Shown piece by piece: positions 47,027 to 56,367 of a stretch of 64,000 nucleotides of DNA. Position numbers and translations under genes: made by a program. Within the stretch, counting starts at the first letter, position 1. Each line of letters opens with the position of its first letter. The stretch covers positions 62,001 through 126,000 of the forward strand of contig LT598464.1 in the NCBI GenBank assembly GCA_900074745.1, written 5' to 3'. The stretch comes from Lachancea mirantina. Taxonomy: Eukaryota; Ascomycota; Saccharomycetes; Saccharomycetales; Saccharomycetaceae. Under the pieces are notes generated by a model. The model was not told the origin of the DNA. It did no database searches and saw only the letters and a list, made by a program, of their open reading frames with translations.

Positions 47027-48664
47027 ATGCCCGAGACCAATTCGTTCGCCATCCAAGGATATAATCTTTCAAAGCTTTTGAAAAGACTGGAAGATGCTAC
47101 CGCGAGACTGGAAGACGTGACGCTATATCAAGAGGGCTACATCCAGTCTAAATTACAGGCAACTGAGAAGGGAACTGCTGGCCAACTGCAAGAATTGGGA
47201 ACTCAAGGTCAGCTTTCAGGACCTTCAGGTGCCAAGGAGACATTACCCAGTACTGGTGCATCAGCAGGTCTGAAATCAGACGTGAAGAAAGAAAAGACAG
47301 AAGGAGCGACTGAGACTGAACCAATATCCATAAAGGAGCTCTCGACACTCATTAGGACGACCATCGAACCTCTTTCCAAATTGTCAGAGGAAATCGACCC
47401 GCTGGTTGGAGAGTCAATACACTATTTTCTGGGGGCTTTTGAAGCCGAACTTGAATTCCTTAAGGCTGCCGTTGTTTCCAAAAAGCCCGATTACGCGTCA
47501 GATGCATTTGCGAAGGCTTTGAAACCAATCAACGAAAAAATCTTGGCGATAGGATCTTTGAAGGATAAGAACCGTCAAAGCAAAGTTTTTGCATATCTCA
47601 ATGCTGTCGCGGAGGGCGCACCCCTTTTTGGGTGGATTGGTACGGACACACCGGTTCAAATGATTGCCGATTTCAAAGATGCCGCTCAGTTTTGGACTAA
47701 TAGGGTTTTGAAAGAATTCAAAGCTTCCGATCCTCACAGTGTCGAATGGGTTAAAAGGTTCCTAGCAACTTTCGATGAACTCAAAGCTTATGTTAAGCAG
47801 TACCATACCACTGGTCCCTCTTGGAGCACTAAGAATGGAATTGATTTTGCTGACGCGTATGAATCTGTTATCAATGGAGGAGAAACATCAGCGTCGAAGC
47901 CAGCGGCTGCTGCTTCTGCTGGCAGCGCAGGTCCTCCGCCACCACCTCCACCTCCGGCCCCACCATCATCAGTGTTTGAAGTTGAGAAAGATTCTGAGGA
48001 AAAGGGCGGCATGAACGCCGTTTTTGCACAGTTGAATCAAGGTGAGGATATCACTCATTCCCTAAGGAAAGTTGATAAGTCGCAGCAAACACATAAGAAC
48101 CCTGAACTACGTGCAAGCTCGGGGGTACCTTTGGCGAAAACGCCACCCCCAAGGCCAAAAAAACCCAACACTCTGAAGACCAAGAAACCGGCCAGAAAAG
48201 AATTGGTCGGTAACAAATGGTTTGTGGAGGGATTTGACAATGAGGCCGCTCCGTTGGTCATTGCAGCCAGCAAAGATGAGTCTGTTTACATTGGCGACTG
48301 CACCAATACTCTCGTTCAAATCAAGGGCAAAGTTAACGCCGTTACTTTGAGTGGGACACTTGGTTGTAGCGTTGTTTTGGACAGTAGCATTTCAGGTATG
48401 GATATTATTAAATCCGCTAAGTTTGGAGTGCAGATAGAGCAATTCATTCCTCAGATCAGCATTGATAAGAGTGACAACGGTAACATTTACTTGAGCATGG
48501 AATCTTCAAATTCAGAGATTTATACTTCTAGTTCAACAGCTGTAAACGTGAATCTGCCAATTGGGGATGATGGTGATTATGTTGAGTTTCCAATTCCCGA
48601 ACAGTTGAAGCACACCTTTGCGGATGGCAAAATGAAAAGTACCGTCTTTGAACACGCAGGTTGA
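47027..48664 (+). CDS. SRV2: cyclase-associated protein Srv2/CAP
   Basis: The 545-residue protein has the full CAP layout. An N-terminal helix (about 1-35, [20 protein letters not shown]) binds adenylyl cyclase. A helical folded domain (about 100-275) follows, then poly-Pro (eight prolines near 302), a WH2-like basic stretch, and a C-terminal beta-helix CARP domain (about 385-545). Srv2 recycles actin by exchanging nucleotide on ADP-actin with cofilin, and is part of the Ras-cAMP pathway. It is YNL138W, followed by NAM9 as here. Confidence 0.96.
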   Translation: MPETNSFAIQGYNLSKLLKRLEDATARLEDVTLYQEGYIQSKLQATEKGTAGQLQELGTQGQLSGPSGAKETLPSTGASAGLKSDVKKEKTEGATETEPISIKELSTLIRTTIEPLSKLSEEIDPLVGESIHYFLGAFEAELEFLKAAVVSKKPDYASDAFAKALKPINEKILAIGSLKDKNRQSKVFAYLNAVAEGAPLFGWIGTDTPVQMIADFKDAAQFWTNRVLKEFKASDPHSVEWVKRFLATFDELKAYVKQYHTTGPSWSTKNGIDFADAYESVINGGETSASKPAAAASAGSAGPPPPPPPPAPPSSVFEVEKDSEEKGGMNAVFAQLNQGEDITHSLRKVDKSQQTHKNPELRASSGVPLAKTPPPRPKKPNTLKTKKPARKELVGNKWFVEGFDNEAAPLVIAASKDESVYIGDCTNTLVQIKGKVNAVTLSGTLGCSVVLDSSISGMDIIKSAKFGVQIEQFIPQISIDKSDNGNIYLSMESSNSEIYTSSSTAVNVNLPIGDDGDYVEFPIPEQLKHTFADGKMKSTVFEHAG

Positions 48665-48776
48665 GGCTTGCTCCCATAGCTCGAGGGAATTGTCTTTCAT
48701 TCTTTTCATTACATTGGGCTTATGTACAGGGGATTCATATATACATCCAATCCATTGTTCATCTTGTAAAATCCGC

Positions 48777-50222
48777 TTATTTACCTCTTCTCACGTAGTA
48801 CATGTAAGCACGCTCGTGAGTTGGCATGCCAAAGGGAGAAATGACTTCCGAGTGGCCAGGGCGCGCCACAGGATCTCTCAGGTAAACGGCATGGCATGTT
48901 TTGAAGGATATTTCCAGGTGATGAGGAAGAATTGCAAATGGTGCAAGGAATGGTCTAGGTTTCCAAGGAGTAAAATAAGATCTCGAAGGATCTTGACGTC
49001 CAAACACACCCTTCTGCCATGGCAGATGTATAGCATTTCTTGCCTTGTTTTCATCTTCTCCCAACTCCTTCAAATTCAATGGAGCAAGAGTTGAAAGTCT
49101 TGACGCCCACTTAGAATCGAAAGGAATAGAAAGCGTTTGCTCGCTCGCTCTTTTTGATTCGTAAAGCTTTCTTACGTAGTCGTCCTGCGATGCTAAAAGC
49201 TCCGACACTGTATTTTTGGCTGCTCTCAAAGATTTTTTGGCGCCGTCTGACAAACTCTTTTGTGATTCTTCGGTTGGATTGAGAAGGCTTCGTGCAATCT
49301 TCTCCACTTCCGCCTGCTTCTTCCCCTTTATATCTCTGACTGGCAACTGACCAGACTTCAGCAAATCCTGGTAGCAGCGTAGCGCCATTTTGCCCAAGAC
49401 GCTGTCTCCATAGAATTGAGGTTGGAAATCCTCTGCAAGTGGTGAATCTGGATCAGAAGCCGACGTCCCAGCCTGGATAAGTTTCGTTACAACCGATTCC
49501 TTAGTACAGTTTTTGATCTCTTTTTCCATTCTGGAAGTCAAAGTAGCGTTATAATTTTGCAAGAACTCAAGATACTCCTGCTTCTTGGGACTGGAATCTT
49601 CCAGGGATCTAAGCTTGTCCTGTTTCTTTTCCCACATCTGCCGAGGCGATGACTTGGCCTCTTTCACGTACTTGTTCCAAACCGCGACTTGGACCCGATC
49701 GACTTTGAGTGCTTCCTGAAACCCCGGTTTCTTCGCGCCCAAAGCTTGAAGAACTTTTTCTGGGTTGACGTTGAACACATCACCTGCCTTTAATGTATAT
49801 CCAGGCTGTGTGATTTTGACACCATTCACACGCACATTTCCATGCAAAATGAATTGTCTGGCCTGTCTCACCGAAGACGCAAACATCGCCCTAAACAGAG
49901 CAAAATCTAACCGCTTTTCAAGCACGGCAAACGTTTGAATCAAAATGGGCGTAGGCTGCATCTCACCACCACGTAAGGAAGCGTCCAATTGAGCAACGGA
50001 ATGCAGTTTTGGCGTGAAAAAAGTTTGCCAACGGCCCTCGGTCAAATGCTCACCATGGTACGCTCTCGTTTCTTGTTTTGCTGTCCATTTCTGCTGGTAT
50101 AAAGTTTTGGATCTGAAATCGACATTGCCCTTTTTGTACAGATTGAAAAGGTTATATTTGTTAAATGAAGTTCTTATCCGCCCACGACTCAAGGACTTCA
50201 GAAGCACAGCCTTTCTAGGCAT
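48777..50222 (-). CDS. NAM9: mitochondrial ribosomal protein uS4m
   Basis: The 481-residue protein has an S4 RNA-binding domain near residues 100-165 ([20 protein letters not shown] and [10 protein letters not shown]), with a basic N-terminus ([31 protein letters not shown] region). The long C-terminal extension ends near the [20 protein letters not shown] block. It matches S. cerevisiae Nam9 (YNL137C, 486 residues), the small-subunit protein whose mutants suppress mitochondrial nonsense codons. It is divergent from EAF7, separated by 246 bp. Confidence 0.95.
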   Translation of the reverse strand: MPRKAVLLKSLSRGRIRTSFNKYNLFNLYKKGNVDFRSKTLYQQKWTAKQETRAYHGEHLTEGRWQTFFTPKLHSVAQLDASLRGGEMQPTPILIQTFAVLEKRLDFALFRAMFASSVRQARQFILHGNVRVNGVKITQPGYTLKAGDVFNVNPEKVLQALGAKKPGFQEALKVDRVQVAVWNKYVKEAKSSPRQMWEKKQDKLRSLEDSSPKKQEYLEFLQNYNATLTSRMEKEIKNCTKESVVTKLIQAGTSASDPDSPLAEDFQPQFYGDSVLGKMALRCYQDLLKSGQLPVRDIKGKKQAEVEKIARSLLNPTEESQKSLSDGAKKSLRAAKNTVSELLASQDDYVRKLYESKRASEQTLSIPFDSKWASRLSTLAPLNLKELGEDENKARNAIHLPWQKGVFGRQDPSRSYFTPWKPRPFLAPFAILPHHLEISFKTCHAVYLRDPVARPGHSEVISPFGMPTHERAYMYYVRRGK

Positions 50223-50468
50223 TTTGAACCCTTGGATGGCACGTTGAAACCAGGCTTATTTGGTTCAATTTTGGCTCTTCATGATGGCTTTCCTCAGTAG
50301 ATAGCAGCTCATTTTCTGAAAATTTTCCAAAATCATGAAACCACGTGATTTGTTATTGAAGGATTTTATTTTGAAAGTACCATCAACATTAAGCATGCTG
50401 ATTGGCATTAGCGCGAAAACAAGCCCGGACAGGATAACACTGCCGGCAGCGGCAATTGGCCATGAAAC

Positions 50469-51401
50469 ATGAGTGAGCCGTGGAGCACTGAGGATGAGAT
50501 CCGCTTGCTGCGCTGGATCGGCGAATTCAAGCCAATTGGCGTCAACAAACATTTCCACATGATCAGCATTTTGGAGAAATTGAACAATCCGGACAAATTC
50601 CCAGTTGTTTTGTTGTTTGACAAGCTGAAAAGCGGTGCCCAACGGACGTATCTTGCGCAAGACGTGTGGACGAAACTTGCTGATTATTACGTCCTGGAAA
50701 AGCTGGATAAAATGGACGATGCATTGGAAGCCGAACATGAGAACGGAAATCGGGACTCTGACGGTTTGTCAGGTCCAATGCGTACGAATTGGACAAGTAA
50801 ACGTGAGTTTTCCCTTCCCTGGGAAGAGTACGGGGAATTGATGGTTTCGAACGCGCGAGACGGCCTCGAAACGGCTCCTGACGCGAAGAATGACGAGGAT
50901 TCGATATCTCCGGCGTCAGTGGCGTCAGCGGATAATGGGCCCGTACGCCGCGTAACACGCTCTGCTGTGACGACCCGCAGTAATGCGCGGACCACGCGAT
51001 CTCACGCTACGGAAAGCGACGCGGCCCCGCAAGACGTCAAGGATTCGGCGCCTGAGCCGGTCCCGGAGCCGGAATCTGAACCGAAACGGGAGCCGGACCA
51101 ACCTATCAGCGACGACGACGACCACCAGGCGCCCGCTGAAGCGCGCAGCAAACCGGAACTCGAAAAACCGCCCCTCAAGAGGACACGGGTGTCGACGCGC
51201 ACCCAGACGGCATCTGTTGCGACAGCGTCAGCTGCGACAGCAGCTGACGAACCCCTGCAACCGGTGCCAGAGACCGCGGACGACACGGCAGCCGCGGGCA
51301 AAAAGGGCAAAAAGCCCAGCACCGCTGCTTCCAAAGACACTGCGACGCCGGCGCCACGCGCGAGCAGTCGCGTGGCGAGCCGGCTGCGGAACCGGAAATG
51401 A
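50469..51401 (+). CDS. EAF7: NuA4 subunit Eaf7
   Basis: The 310-residue protein begins with the MRGBP/Eaf7 domain (about 1-90: WSTEDEIRLLRWIGEFKPIG, then FHMISILEKLNN). A disordered tail rich in Ala, Pro, Arg and acidic residues follows. Eaf7 (YNL136W) joins Eaf3 and Eaf5 in the TINTIN module of the NuA4 acetyltransferase. The tail is noticeably GC-rich compared with the domain. Confidence 0.93.
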   Translation: MSEPWSTEDEIRLLRWIGEFKPIGVNKHFHMISILEKLNNPDKFPVVLLFDKLKSGAQRTYLAQDVWTKLADYYVLEKLDKMDDALEAEHENGNRDSDGLSGPMRTNWTSKREFSLPWEEYGELMVSNARDGLETAPDAKNDEDSISPASVASADNGPVRRVTRSAVTTRSNARTTRSHATESDAAPQDVKDSAPEPVPEPESEPKREPDQPISDDDDHQAPAEARSKPELEKPPLKRTRVSTRTQTASVATASAATAADEPLQPVPETADDTAAAGKKGKKPSTAASKDTATPAPRASSRVASRLRNRK

Positions 51402-51466
51402 CAGAGTGCGGTTAAAGCACGGGACTTTGATAATGATACGTATCTGATATAGAAGCGGCTAGAAGT

Positions 51467-51811
51467 CTAGTTGATCTTCAAGAGTTCGACGTCGAACACG
51501 AGGGTCGCGTTGGGAGGGATTAGGCCAGGGAAACCACGAGGGCCGTACGCGTACGGACCTGGAATGGTAAGTCTGGCCTTTTCACCGACAGAAAGTTTTG
51601 GGATGCCGACGTCCCAGCCCTTGATCACCTGACCAACGCCGATGTTACATTGGAAGGGGGACCCTCTATCGACGGAGGAGTCGAATTTTTGGCCGTTTTC
51701 CAACGTACCAACGTAGTGGATGGTCACCAAGTCACCAGTCTTTGGGAAAGACTTGGCGTCACCTGGCGCGATTCTGTCGATCTTGACGTTACCTTCGATG
51801 ACTTCAGACAT
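51467..51811 (-). CDS. FPR1: FKBP12 peptidyl-prolyl isomerase
   Basis: The 114-residue protein equals S. cerevisiae Fpr1 in length and is almost identical ([53 protein letters not shown]). It is the cytosolic FKBP12 rotamase that forms the toxic complex of rapamycin with TORC1 and of FK506 with calcineurin. Two extra upstream codons are open but start with TTG. Confidence 0.98.
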   Translation of the reverse strand: MSEVIEGNVKIDRIAPGDAKSFPKTGDLVTIHYVGTLENGQKFDSSVDRGSPFQCNIGVGQVIKGWDVGIPKLSVGEKARLTIPGPYAYGPRGFPGLIPPNATLVFDVELLKIN

Positions 51812-52599
51812 GGTCAATTGACTTAATACCTATGTAGAGACACAGGTTTCATGGCAAAAACTGATTTTATAGATATTACAGCCTCTGTAGAACGTCGACG
51901 ACGGTAGAGTGTTACCCGGATACCCACAAAGCCGGGTAACAATAGCCTACAGAAAGTACATCAACCTGTCAGAGCGGGCTCGTGTCGCGTTCTACGAGTA
52001 TGAGTACTCAATGAGTAACGTCAGTGTCGAGCGTGCGACAGGCGGCGAAACGCTTTATTCCAGTAAATAGATCTACAGCAGCAAATCACGGGCTACAGTG
52101 CACTTGAGTTTGATGGCCCTCGACTTCAGGAACGCTTTCCACACTAGCGACCCGTCCACCAATCGTCAATAGTACTTCAACACACCAAAAGAGCACCGCG
52201 TCAGATACCGTCTGTTGCTCGAGTTCCGAGATGCTTGTTTGGGCTTTCACTGGATGCATTGGGTCAGCATCTTCATTCTACGTGGTGTCAGATTTGAGTG
52301 TTCGTACAAAATGGCTGTCCTACGTCGAGGTAACTGTGAGCGAAGAGCGTAGGCCGCACCTGTGCAGCGGGTAACCGCTGGCGAGATAAGACCCTTTCCT
52401 TACTGTGCTACTGTGCTTCTTACCTACCGGGCACGCAGTGCCCGGGGACGGATCGTGGCCGGATCAGAGCCGGATCGGGTCCAGAGCGCTCGGCAGGCGC
52501 ACTCTCATGCGCCTCGCTCGTTACGTATGCTGGCCAAACCAAATTGCAACCGGATCGTCTAGAACACATCTTTTTTTTTCTTGGCGCGCCAGCGCCGAG
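51812..52599. other. intergenic region at the edge of the accessory patch
   Basis: 788 bp containing the FPR1 promoter. Frames at 52362-52562 and 52405-52734 run through it, but only the last 44 codons of the second look protein-like (next feature). The ancestral gene after FPR1 (YNL134C) is displaced 4.5 kb to the right, so this is where inserted sequence starts. Confidence 0.45.
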
Positions 52600-52734
52600 A
52601 TGCCCAAAGCCTTCCAGAAGGTCTGGAGCCTGGCACGAGCAGCAGCGAAGGAAGCGAAGCAGCGAGGGCCAGAACATATCGTCGTCGGAATGCAAGAGAA
52701 ATCCAGGTTCGAAATAATATATAATGGTATGTAG
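52600..52734 (+). CDS. small basic ORF or possible first exon, unknown
   Basis: A 44-codon frame starts MPKAFQKVWSLARAAAKEAK and ends in YNGM. I do not recognise it. Its first 20 residues could form an amphipathic, mitochondrial-type helix. The last codons overlap a perfect GTATGT at 52727-52732, so this may be a first exon; I could not find a matching TACTAAC and acceptor before the next gene. It may also be chance. Confidence 0.3.
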   Translation: MPKAFQKVWSLARAAAKEAKQRGPEHIVVGMQEKSRFEIIYNGM

Positions 52735-52792
52735 CCTACCAGGGTTGCCACGATGCCAGCCCTTGCCTAGCGTTACTTCCGCCAACCACAAC

Positions 52793-53488
52793 ATGAACGG
52801 TGTCTACGGTTTCCAAATTTTCATTTTGGTAGTGTGTCAGCTGGCGGAGTTTGCGCTGGCGCACAATGCGAGTTTCAGCGTCTCGGTAAAGGACCCGAGC
52901 GCCGTTATACGTGAATTCGAGGCGTGGCAGCAGTCCTCGCAGTGGAATGGCGAATTTCTGTCCAACGGCTCGGACGTGCATTTGCCGCTTACGGCAGCGA
53001 CGAGTGGACTCGTTATAGTTGACATTAGCGGGGCCGGCAGCAGCGGCGGCGGCGGCACCGCCGCCGGGCCTGGCCTCACCTTGTACGTCAGCCGCGACGG
53101 ATATGCATCCGTAGGCACAAGCGCTTGGATCACCGTTGGCAACGACGGTGCGCTGACGCTGACAAGAAACACGTCGTCTGCCACGAACGGGTTCTTTGTG
53201 GCACAGGGTCTGCTCAAGTACCGCACAAGCGAATGGTACCTCTACGAAGAGACTGGCCAAATTGGGATCAAGGCTGCCACTCCCGCTTCCGGTGAGGCCC
53301 CAAAGACGCTAGCCGATCCGGTCTACTTGAGTGCAGTTTCTACGCAGAACTCTCTTCGCAAGCGGTCTGCGCACCACTGGAACGGAAACGCGAACTGCAC
53401 GGAGGCGGCGGACCCAACGCAGCGTCGTCTGAACTGGAATGCAACCCGGCCGCTGCGTCAAGAGTATAGAGACGTGGCTATCAGGTAG
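52793..53488 (+). CDS. secreted Cwp1-like protein without a GPI signal
   Basis: The 231-residue product has a signal peptide (MNGVYGFQIFILVVCQLAEFALA, about 1-22) and several N-glycosylation sequons. The part around AWITVGNDGALTLT to GLLKYRTSEWYLYEETG resembles the Cwp1 mannoprotein (there: ATITDDGKLKF, then GHLNYKSSSGFYAI). Unlike Cwp1 it lacks the Ser/Thr tail, the QITDGQIQ motif and a C-terminal hydrophobic GPI signal. A LRKR dibasic site near residue 190 suggests Kex2 cleavage, releasing a basic tail of about 40 residues. It is likely soluble or wall-associated; function unknown. An ATG at 52724 in the same frame would add 23 non-signal residues. Confidence 0.62.
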   Translation: MNGVYGFQIFILVVCQLAEFALAHNASFSVSVKDPSAVIREFEAWQQSSQWNGEFLSNGSDVHLPLTAATSGLVIVDISGAGSSGGGGTAAGPGLTLYVSRDGYASVGTSAWITVGNDGALTLTRNTSSATNGFFVAQGLLKYRTSEWYLYEETGQIGIKAATPASGEAPKTLADPVYLSAVSTQNSLRKRSAHHWNGNANCTEAADPTQRRLNWNATRPLRQEYRDVAIR

Positions 53489-54069
53489 AGGTTCTGGAGA
53501 TAGATTATGGATATATCGTTTTGTACGGGTCAAGTTCTGCAATAAAGAGGTATCTAGAGTTCGTGGTAGACGGAACAGGCCGTTTCCTGAGCTGCGCAAA
53601 TAGTGGTTTTTCTTGAGTTTTACGTCAGATGCGAAGTGGACGACAAGAGTTCGAACAGGTTTTCTCTGAATAGTTATCCACGCAACGCATTCGCACGTGT
53701 TCGTCCGACTTCCTCGACTTTCTAACACGACTGAAAGTCAATATCCGCCTTAAAAATACTAACTCTACAGTCTACAATTTTACCGTCACCGCCAAACGGT
53801 GATCCGCGCGAAAAAAGCTAAACCCGTATACATTGCTCAGCTTGCCACGCGTAGCCGTTGACACTGGTCATCGCGGTTTTCGTTAGAGGTGCGGGTCGTA
53901 CCACGCGGTAACCATGCATGTAGCAGCCCAGTAACCTGCGAGGTTTGAGAGTAAGAGTTGGGAACGAGAGTGATGGGCGACAGAACAACATAAAAAGACG
54001 GTGAGATGCCCGACACGTTCGACCTAAACGCACAGGTGCTGCGTTGCACGTTTATCGAGCAAGATTGCC
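53489..54069. other. intergenic region with duplicated promoter segment
   Basis: 3' flank of the Cwp1-like gene and, from about 53835, a segment repeated at 55480-55666 (separate repeat entry). No gene seen. Confidence 0.6.
53835..54000 (+). repeat. promoter repeat, copy A (upstream of the Cys-rich gene)
   Basis: This segment is similar to 55480-55666 in the same order and strand. Shared strings include GTTGACA-TGGTC, TTCGTTAGAGG, the spaced GAG/GAGAGT blocks, GGCGGGCAGAA-like and AAAGACG. Copy A lacks an 18-bp stretch present in copy B. It ends 70 bp before the start codon of the cysteine-rich protein gene. Confidence 0.75.
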
Positions 54070-54567
54070 ATGAAACTTGCTTTCACTTTATTTTTCACGG
54101 TTGTCAACAGCTTAGCTGTTAGTGTTATCAATACAGACGATTATCAGGAGTGGGCATTATCAAACCCAAACAATACTTACGAAAACGTTGTCGAGCCAAT
54201 AGAAAGTTGTAACGTTGTAACACTTGAAAGCGTTGACGAGAATGAAAATGTAGTTGATACCTTCCAACTGGAACTTGATGGCGATGCTCTCGAATGGTGG
54301 TCTGAACAGACTAACAGTTTGATACCGGCTAATGACTCCAACTACACTACATCAATAGACCAGACACTGCAACCTCAGCCTACGAGTTTATCTACTACTG
54401 CTGTCTCAGGCGTAAACAGTTCTTTATTCAAGCGTTTGCCAGCCACTATTAAGAACTGTGGATGGTTTTGTGGCTTGAGCTATCACTGCCGTGGTGCTTT
54501 AACAGCCTGTAAGAATTGTCGTGGCTTTGGTAAGAGATGGCTTAAACATTGCGTTTTATCGTGGTGA
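54070..54567 (+). CDS. secreted pro-peptide with a cationic six-cysteine C-terminus
   Basis: I do not recognise this 165-residue protein. It has a signal peptide (about 1-18), then an acidic pro-region with four or more N-glycosylation sequons and one Cys. A Kex2-type FKR site lies at 120-122. The predicted mature part, 123-165, has 43 residues, six Cys at 130, 134, 140, 147, 150 and 161 (C-x3-C-x5-C-x6-C-x2-C-x10-C), seven Lys/Arg and no Asp or Glu. Acidic pro-region plus cationic, disulfide-rich mature peptide is the layout of defensin-like antimicrobial or killer-type peptides. A second KR at 155-156 could cut it again unless protected. The frame looks whole. It lies among wall-protein genes. 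Function is inference. Confidence 0.7.
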   Translation: MKLAFTLFFTVVNSLAVSVINTDDYQEWALSNPNNTYENVVEPIESCNVVTLESVDENENVVDTFQLELDGDALEWWSEQTNSLIPANDSNYTTSIDQTLQPQPTSLSTTAVSGVNSSLFKRLPATIKNCGWFCGLSYHCRGALTACKNCRGFGKRWLKHCVLSW

Positions 54568-55280
54568 AATTAGTCCGAAGTAATTATGAAACAAAACAGT
54601 CACGAAACGTAAATGTACCTGAATCTAGCTATCTTAACATCGTACTTGAGGTTGTTGGAAGGGGACGGCGAGAAGTCACACCGTCAAGTTGCACATTCAG
54701 AAGCGCGTATCACGTGACTACACCGACAGAATAAAATCAGCCTAACTCAAATAATTATTCGAACTAGTCTCCACAGATGGCAATGAAACTACCTCACCTA
54801 AGCTGTTTGCTTGTATCTCTTTTCCCTTTTAACTCTTTGGCGGGGTTACGACTGATCCAAACAATATAGGAACTTGTCCCTCAGGTGAAGCTGTCAACAT
54901 CTATATCGCTTTGTACGGAAAACGTTCGGTTTAGAGTATAGCTTATCCTTCATCCTTTAGCTTACATTCTTTGGCCAATTTTCGGCTATGTCGCTGCACC
55001 CTTGAAAGTCAAAAGTATCCGGCGTTAAGCACTTGCCGTTGTCAATACAAGTCACGTGACATCTCCTGTATCTTCCTCACCTCCCGCACATCTTTCCCAT
55101 TTGGGTTTCCTCTTTCCCCTTCAGACTCAAGCCAAAGTCAACGGATCATTACCCGTGCCGGAAATGACCGGAGCACTAGGTTCCGCGATCCGCGCAAAAA
55201 AGATGAACAACCCATACATCACAATGCTACCTTCACCACCCATACCCCTTTGTATTAAATAAGCTCCAACCGGTTTTCCT

Positions 55281-55367
55281 AAAGGGGCACCCGTGCCCCT
55301 TTTGCAGTAGCCAAGTAAACATTCTTGGCCGCGTAGGGCTCGCATAGAGCCCACGCAGGCCCTACGC
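55281..55367. repeat. two GC-rich inverted repeats
   Basis: AAAGGGGCAC at 55281-55290 pairs exactly with GTGCCCCTTT at 55293-55302 across two bases. GCGTAGGGC at 55331-55339 pairs exactly with GCCCTACGC at 55359-55367 across 19 bases. Further GGGCC/GGCCC strings continue to about 55390. They lie between the Cys-rich gene and the Cwp2-like gene. Confidence 0.75.
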
Positions 55368-55479
55368 AGGGCCGCGAAGGGCCGCAAAGGGCATACTACC
55401 AAATCCAGCTAGACCCGCGTCTCAAAGGCCTTGTTTTTCAAATATAGCGTACCGTCCCGGAGTCTAGATTAGGCTCTAT

Positions 55480-55666
55480 TGCCTAACTCGTCACGCCTAG
55501 CTGTTTCAACAGGCAATCGCTGTTGACATTGGTCGCGGTCTTCGTTAGAGGCATGGGCCGTAAACAGTGGAAACCATACTTGCTGTGGCCCAAGAATGAC
55601 ATGTGAGGATTGAGAGTGTGAGTCGAGAACCAGAGTGGTGGCGGGCAGAAAAGACGTATAAATACG
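55480..55666 (+). repeat. promoter repeat, copy B (upstream of the Cwp2-like gene)
   Basis: Similar to 53835-54000. This copy contains the TATAAATA at 55657-55664 and ends 139 bp before the start of the Cwp2-like gene, and is probably the original, since Cwp2-type genes are conserved across yeasts. Confidence 0.75.
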
Positions 55667-55804
55667 CTAACAGATGGAAAGCTCTTCGAAGAGGTTCGTA
55701 GATTTCCTTTGCATCTCTCACAAATACAAGGATTGCTTGCTCAAGATCACACATTCGCTTCTAGTCTGCACTTACTCCCCCAATCAAACCTAACGTTGAA
55801 CAAA

Positions 55805-56071
55805 ATGCAATTCTCCACTGTCGCTATCATCGCCGCTGCCGCTGCCGTTGTCTCCGCTGACTCCACTGTCGCTGCCGTCTCTCAAATCACCGACGGTCAG
55901 ATCCAGGCTACCTCTGCTCCAGCTACCACCGCTACCACGGCTGTCACCTCCGCTTCTGCTCCAGCCAACGCGACCTCCATCTCTATCCAGACTGCTAACG
56001 GTGCTGCCGTTGTCGGCTCTGGTGCCGCTGCGTTTGCCGGTTTGGCCGCTGCTGGTGCTTTCTTGCTTTAA
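55805..56071 (+). CDS. CWP2: GPI-anchored cell wall mannoprotein, Cwp2-like
   Basis: The 88-residue protein starts MQFSTVAIIAAAAAVVSA (signal peptide), then AVSQITDGQIQAT, a near-exact copy of the Pir-type repeat that links Cwp2 to wall glucan. A Thr/Ser/Ala-rich spacer and a C-terminal GPI signal (GAAVVGSGAAAFAGLAAAGAFLL) follow. S. cerevisiae Cwp2 has 92 residues and the same layout; it is a major wall protein and a receptor for the K28-unrelated toxin zymocin-type binding has not been assumed here. The open frame extends to 55709, but the ATG at 55805 gives the signal peptide. Codons are strongly biased, as in a highly expressed gene. Confidence 0.88.
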   Translation: MQFSTVAIIAAAAAVVSADSTVAAVSQITDGQIQATSAPATTATTAVTSASAPANATSISIQTANGAAVVGSGAAAFAGLAAAGAFLL

Positions 56072-56367
56072 GCGAGCTTGAAATGGCCGTGTGACAGCAG
56101 GTGCTATCGCACCTGCTGTTCGATACCCTTGCGCGGCGTCTCCCGGATTCTTATGGTTTAGCACTACGTACGTACTTCTTTTTAGGCGAAATATGAAAAA
56201 AGAAGCTTTTTAAGGTTTTCTATGCATAACGGTCTCCTGTGACTTCATAACGATGGCTGACGCGACGAAGACGAAACAACCAGCTGTGCTATTCGAGCGA
56301 TGTGTAGTGCAAGTTTGTGTAAGCAGCTGGCCGCGAGCGGCGCGGGTCGCTGCCCCGGTGACAGCGA

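Larger units (their letters stand above)
54568..55804. other. 1.2-kb region with hairpins and promoter of the Cwp2-like gene
   Basis: No convincing gene. It holds GC-rich inverted repeats at 55281-55367, the promoter repeat copy B (55480-55666), and a TATAAATA at 55657-55664. A CACGTG lies near 55052. Confidence 0.55.
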
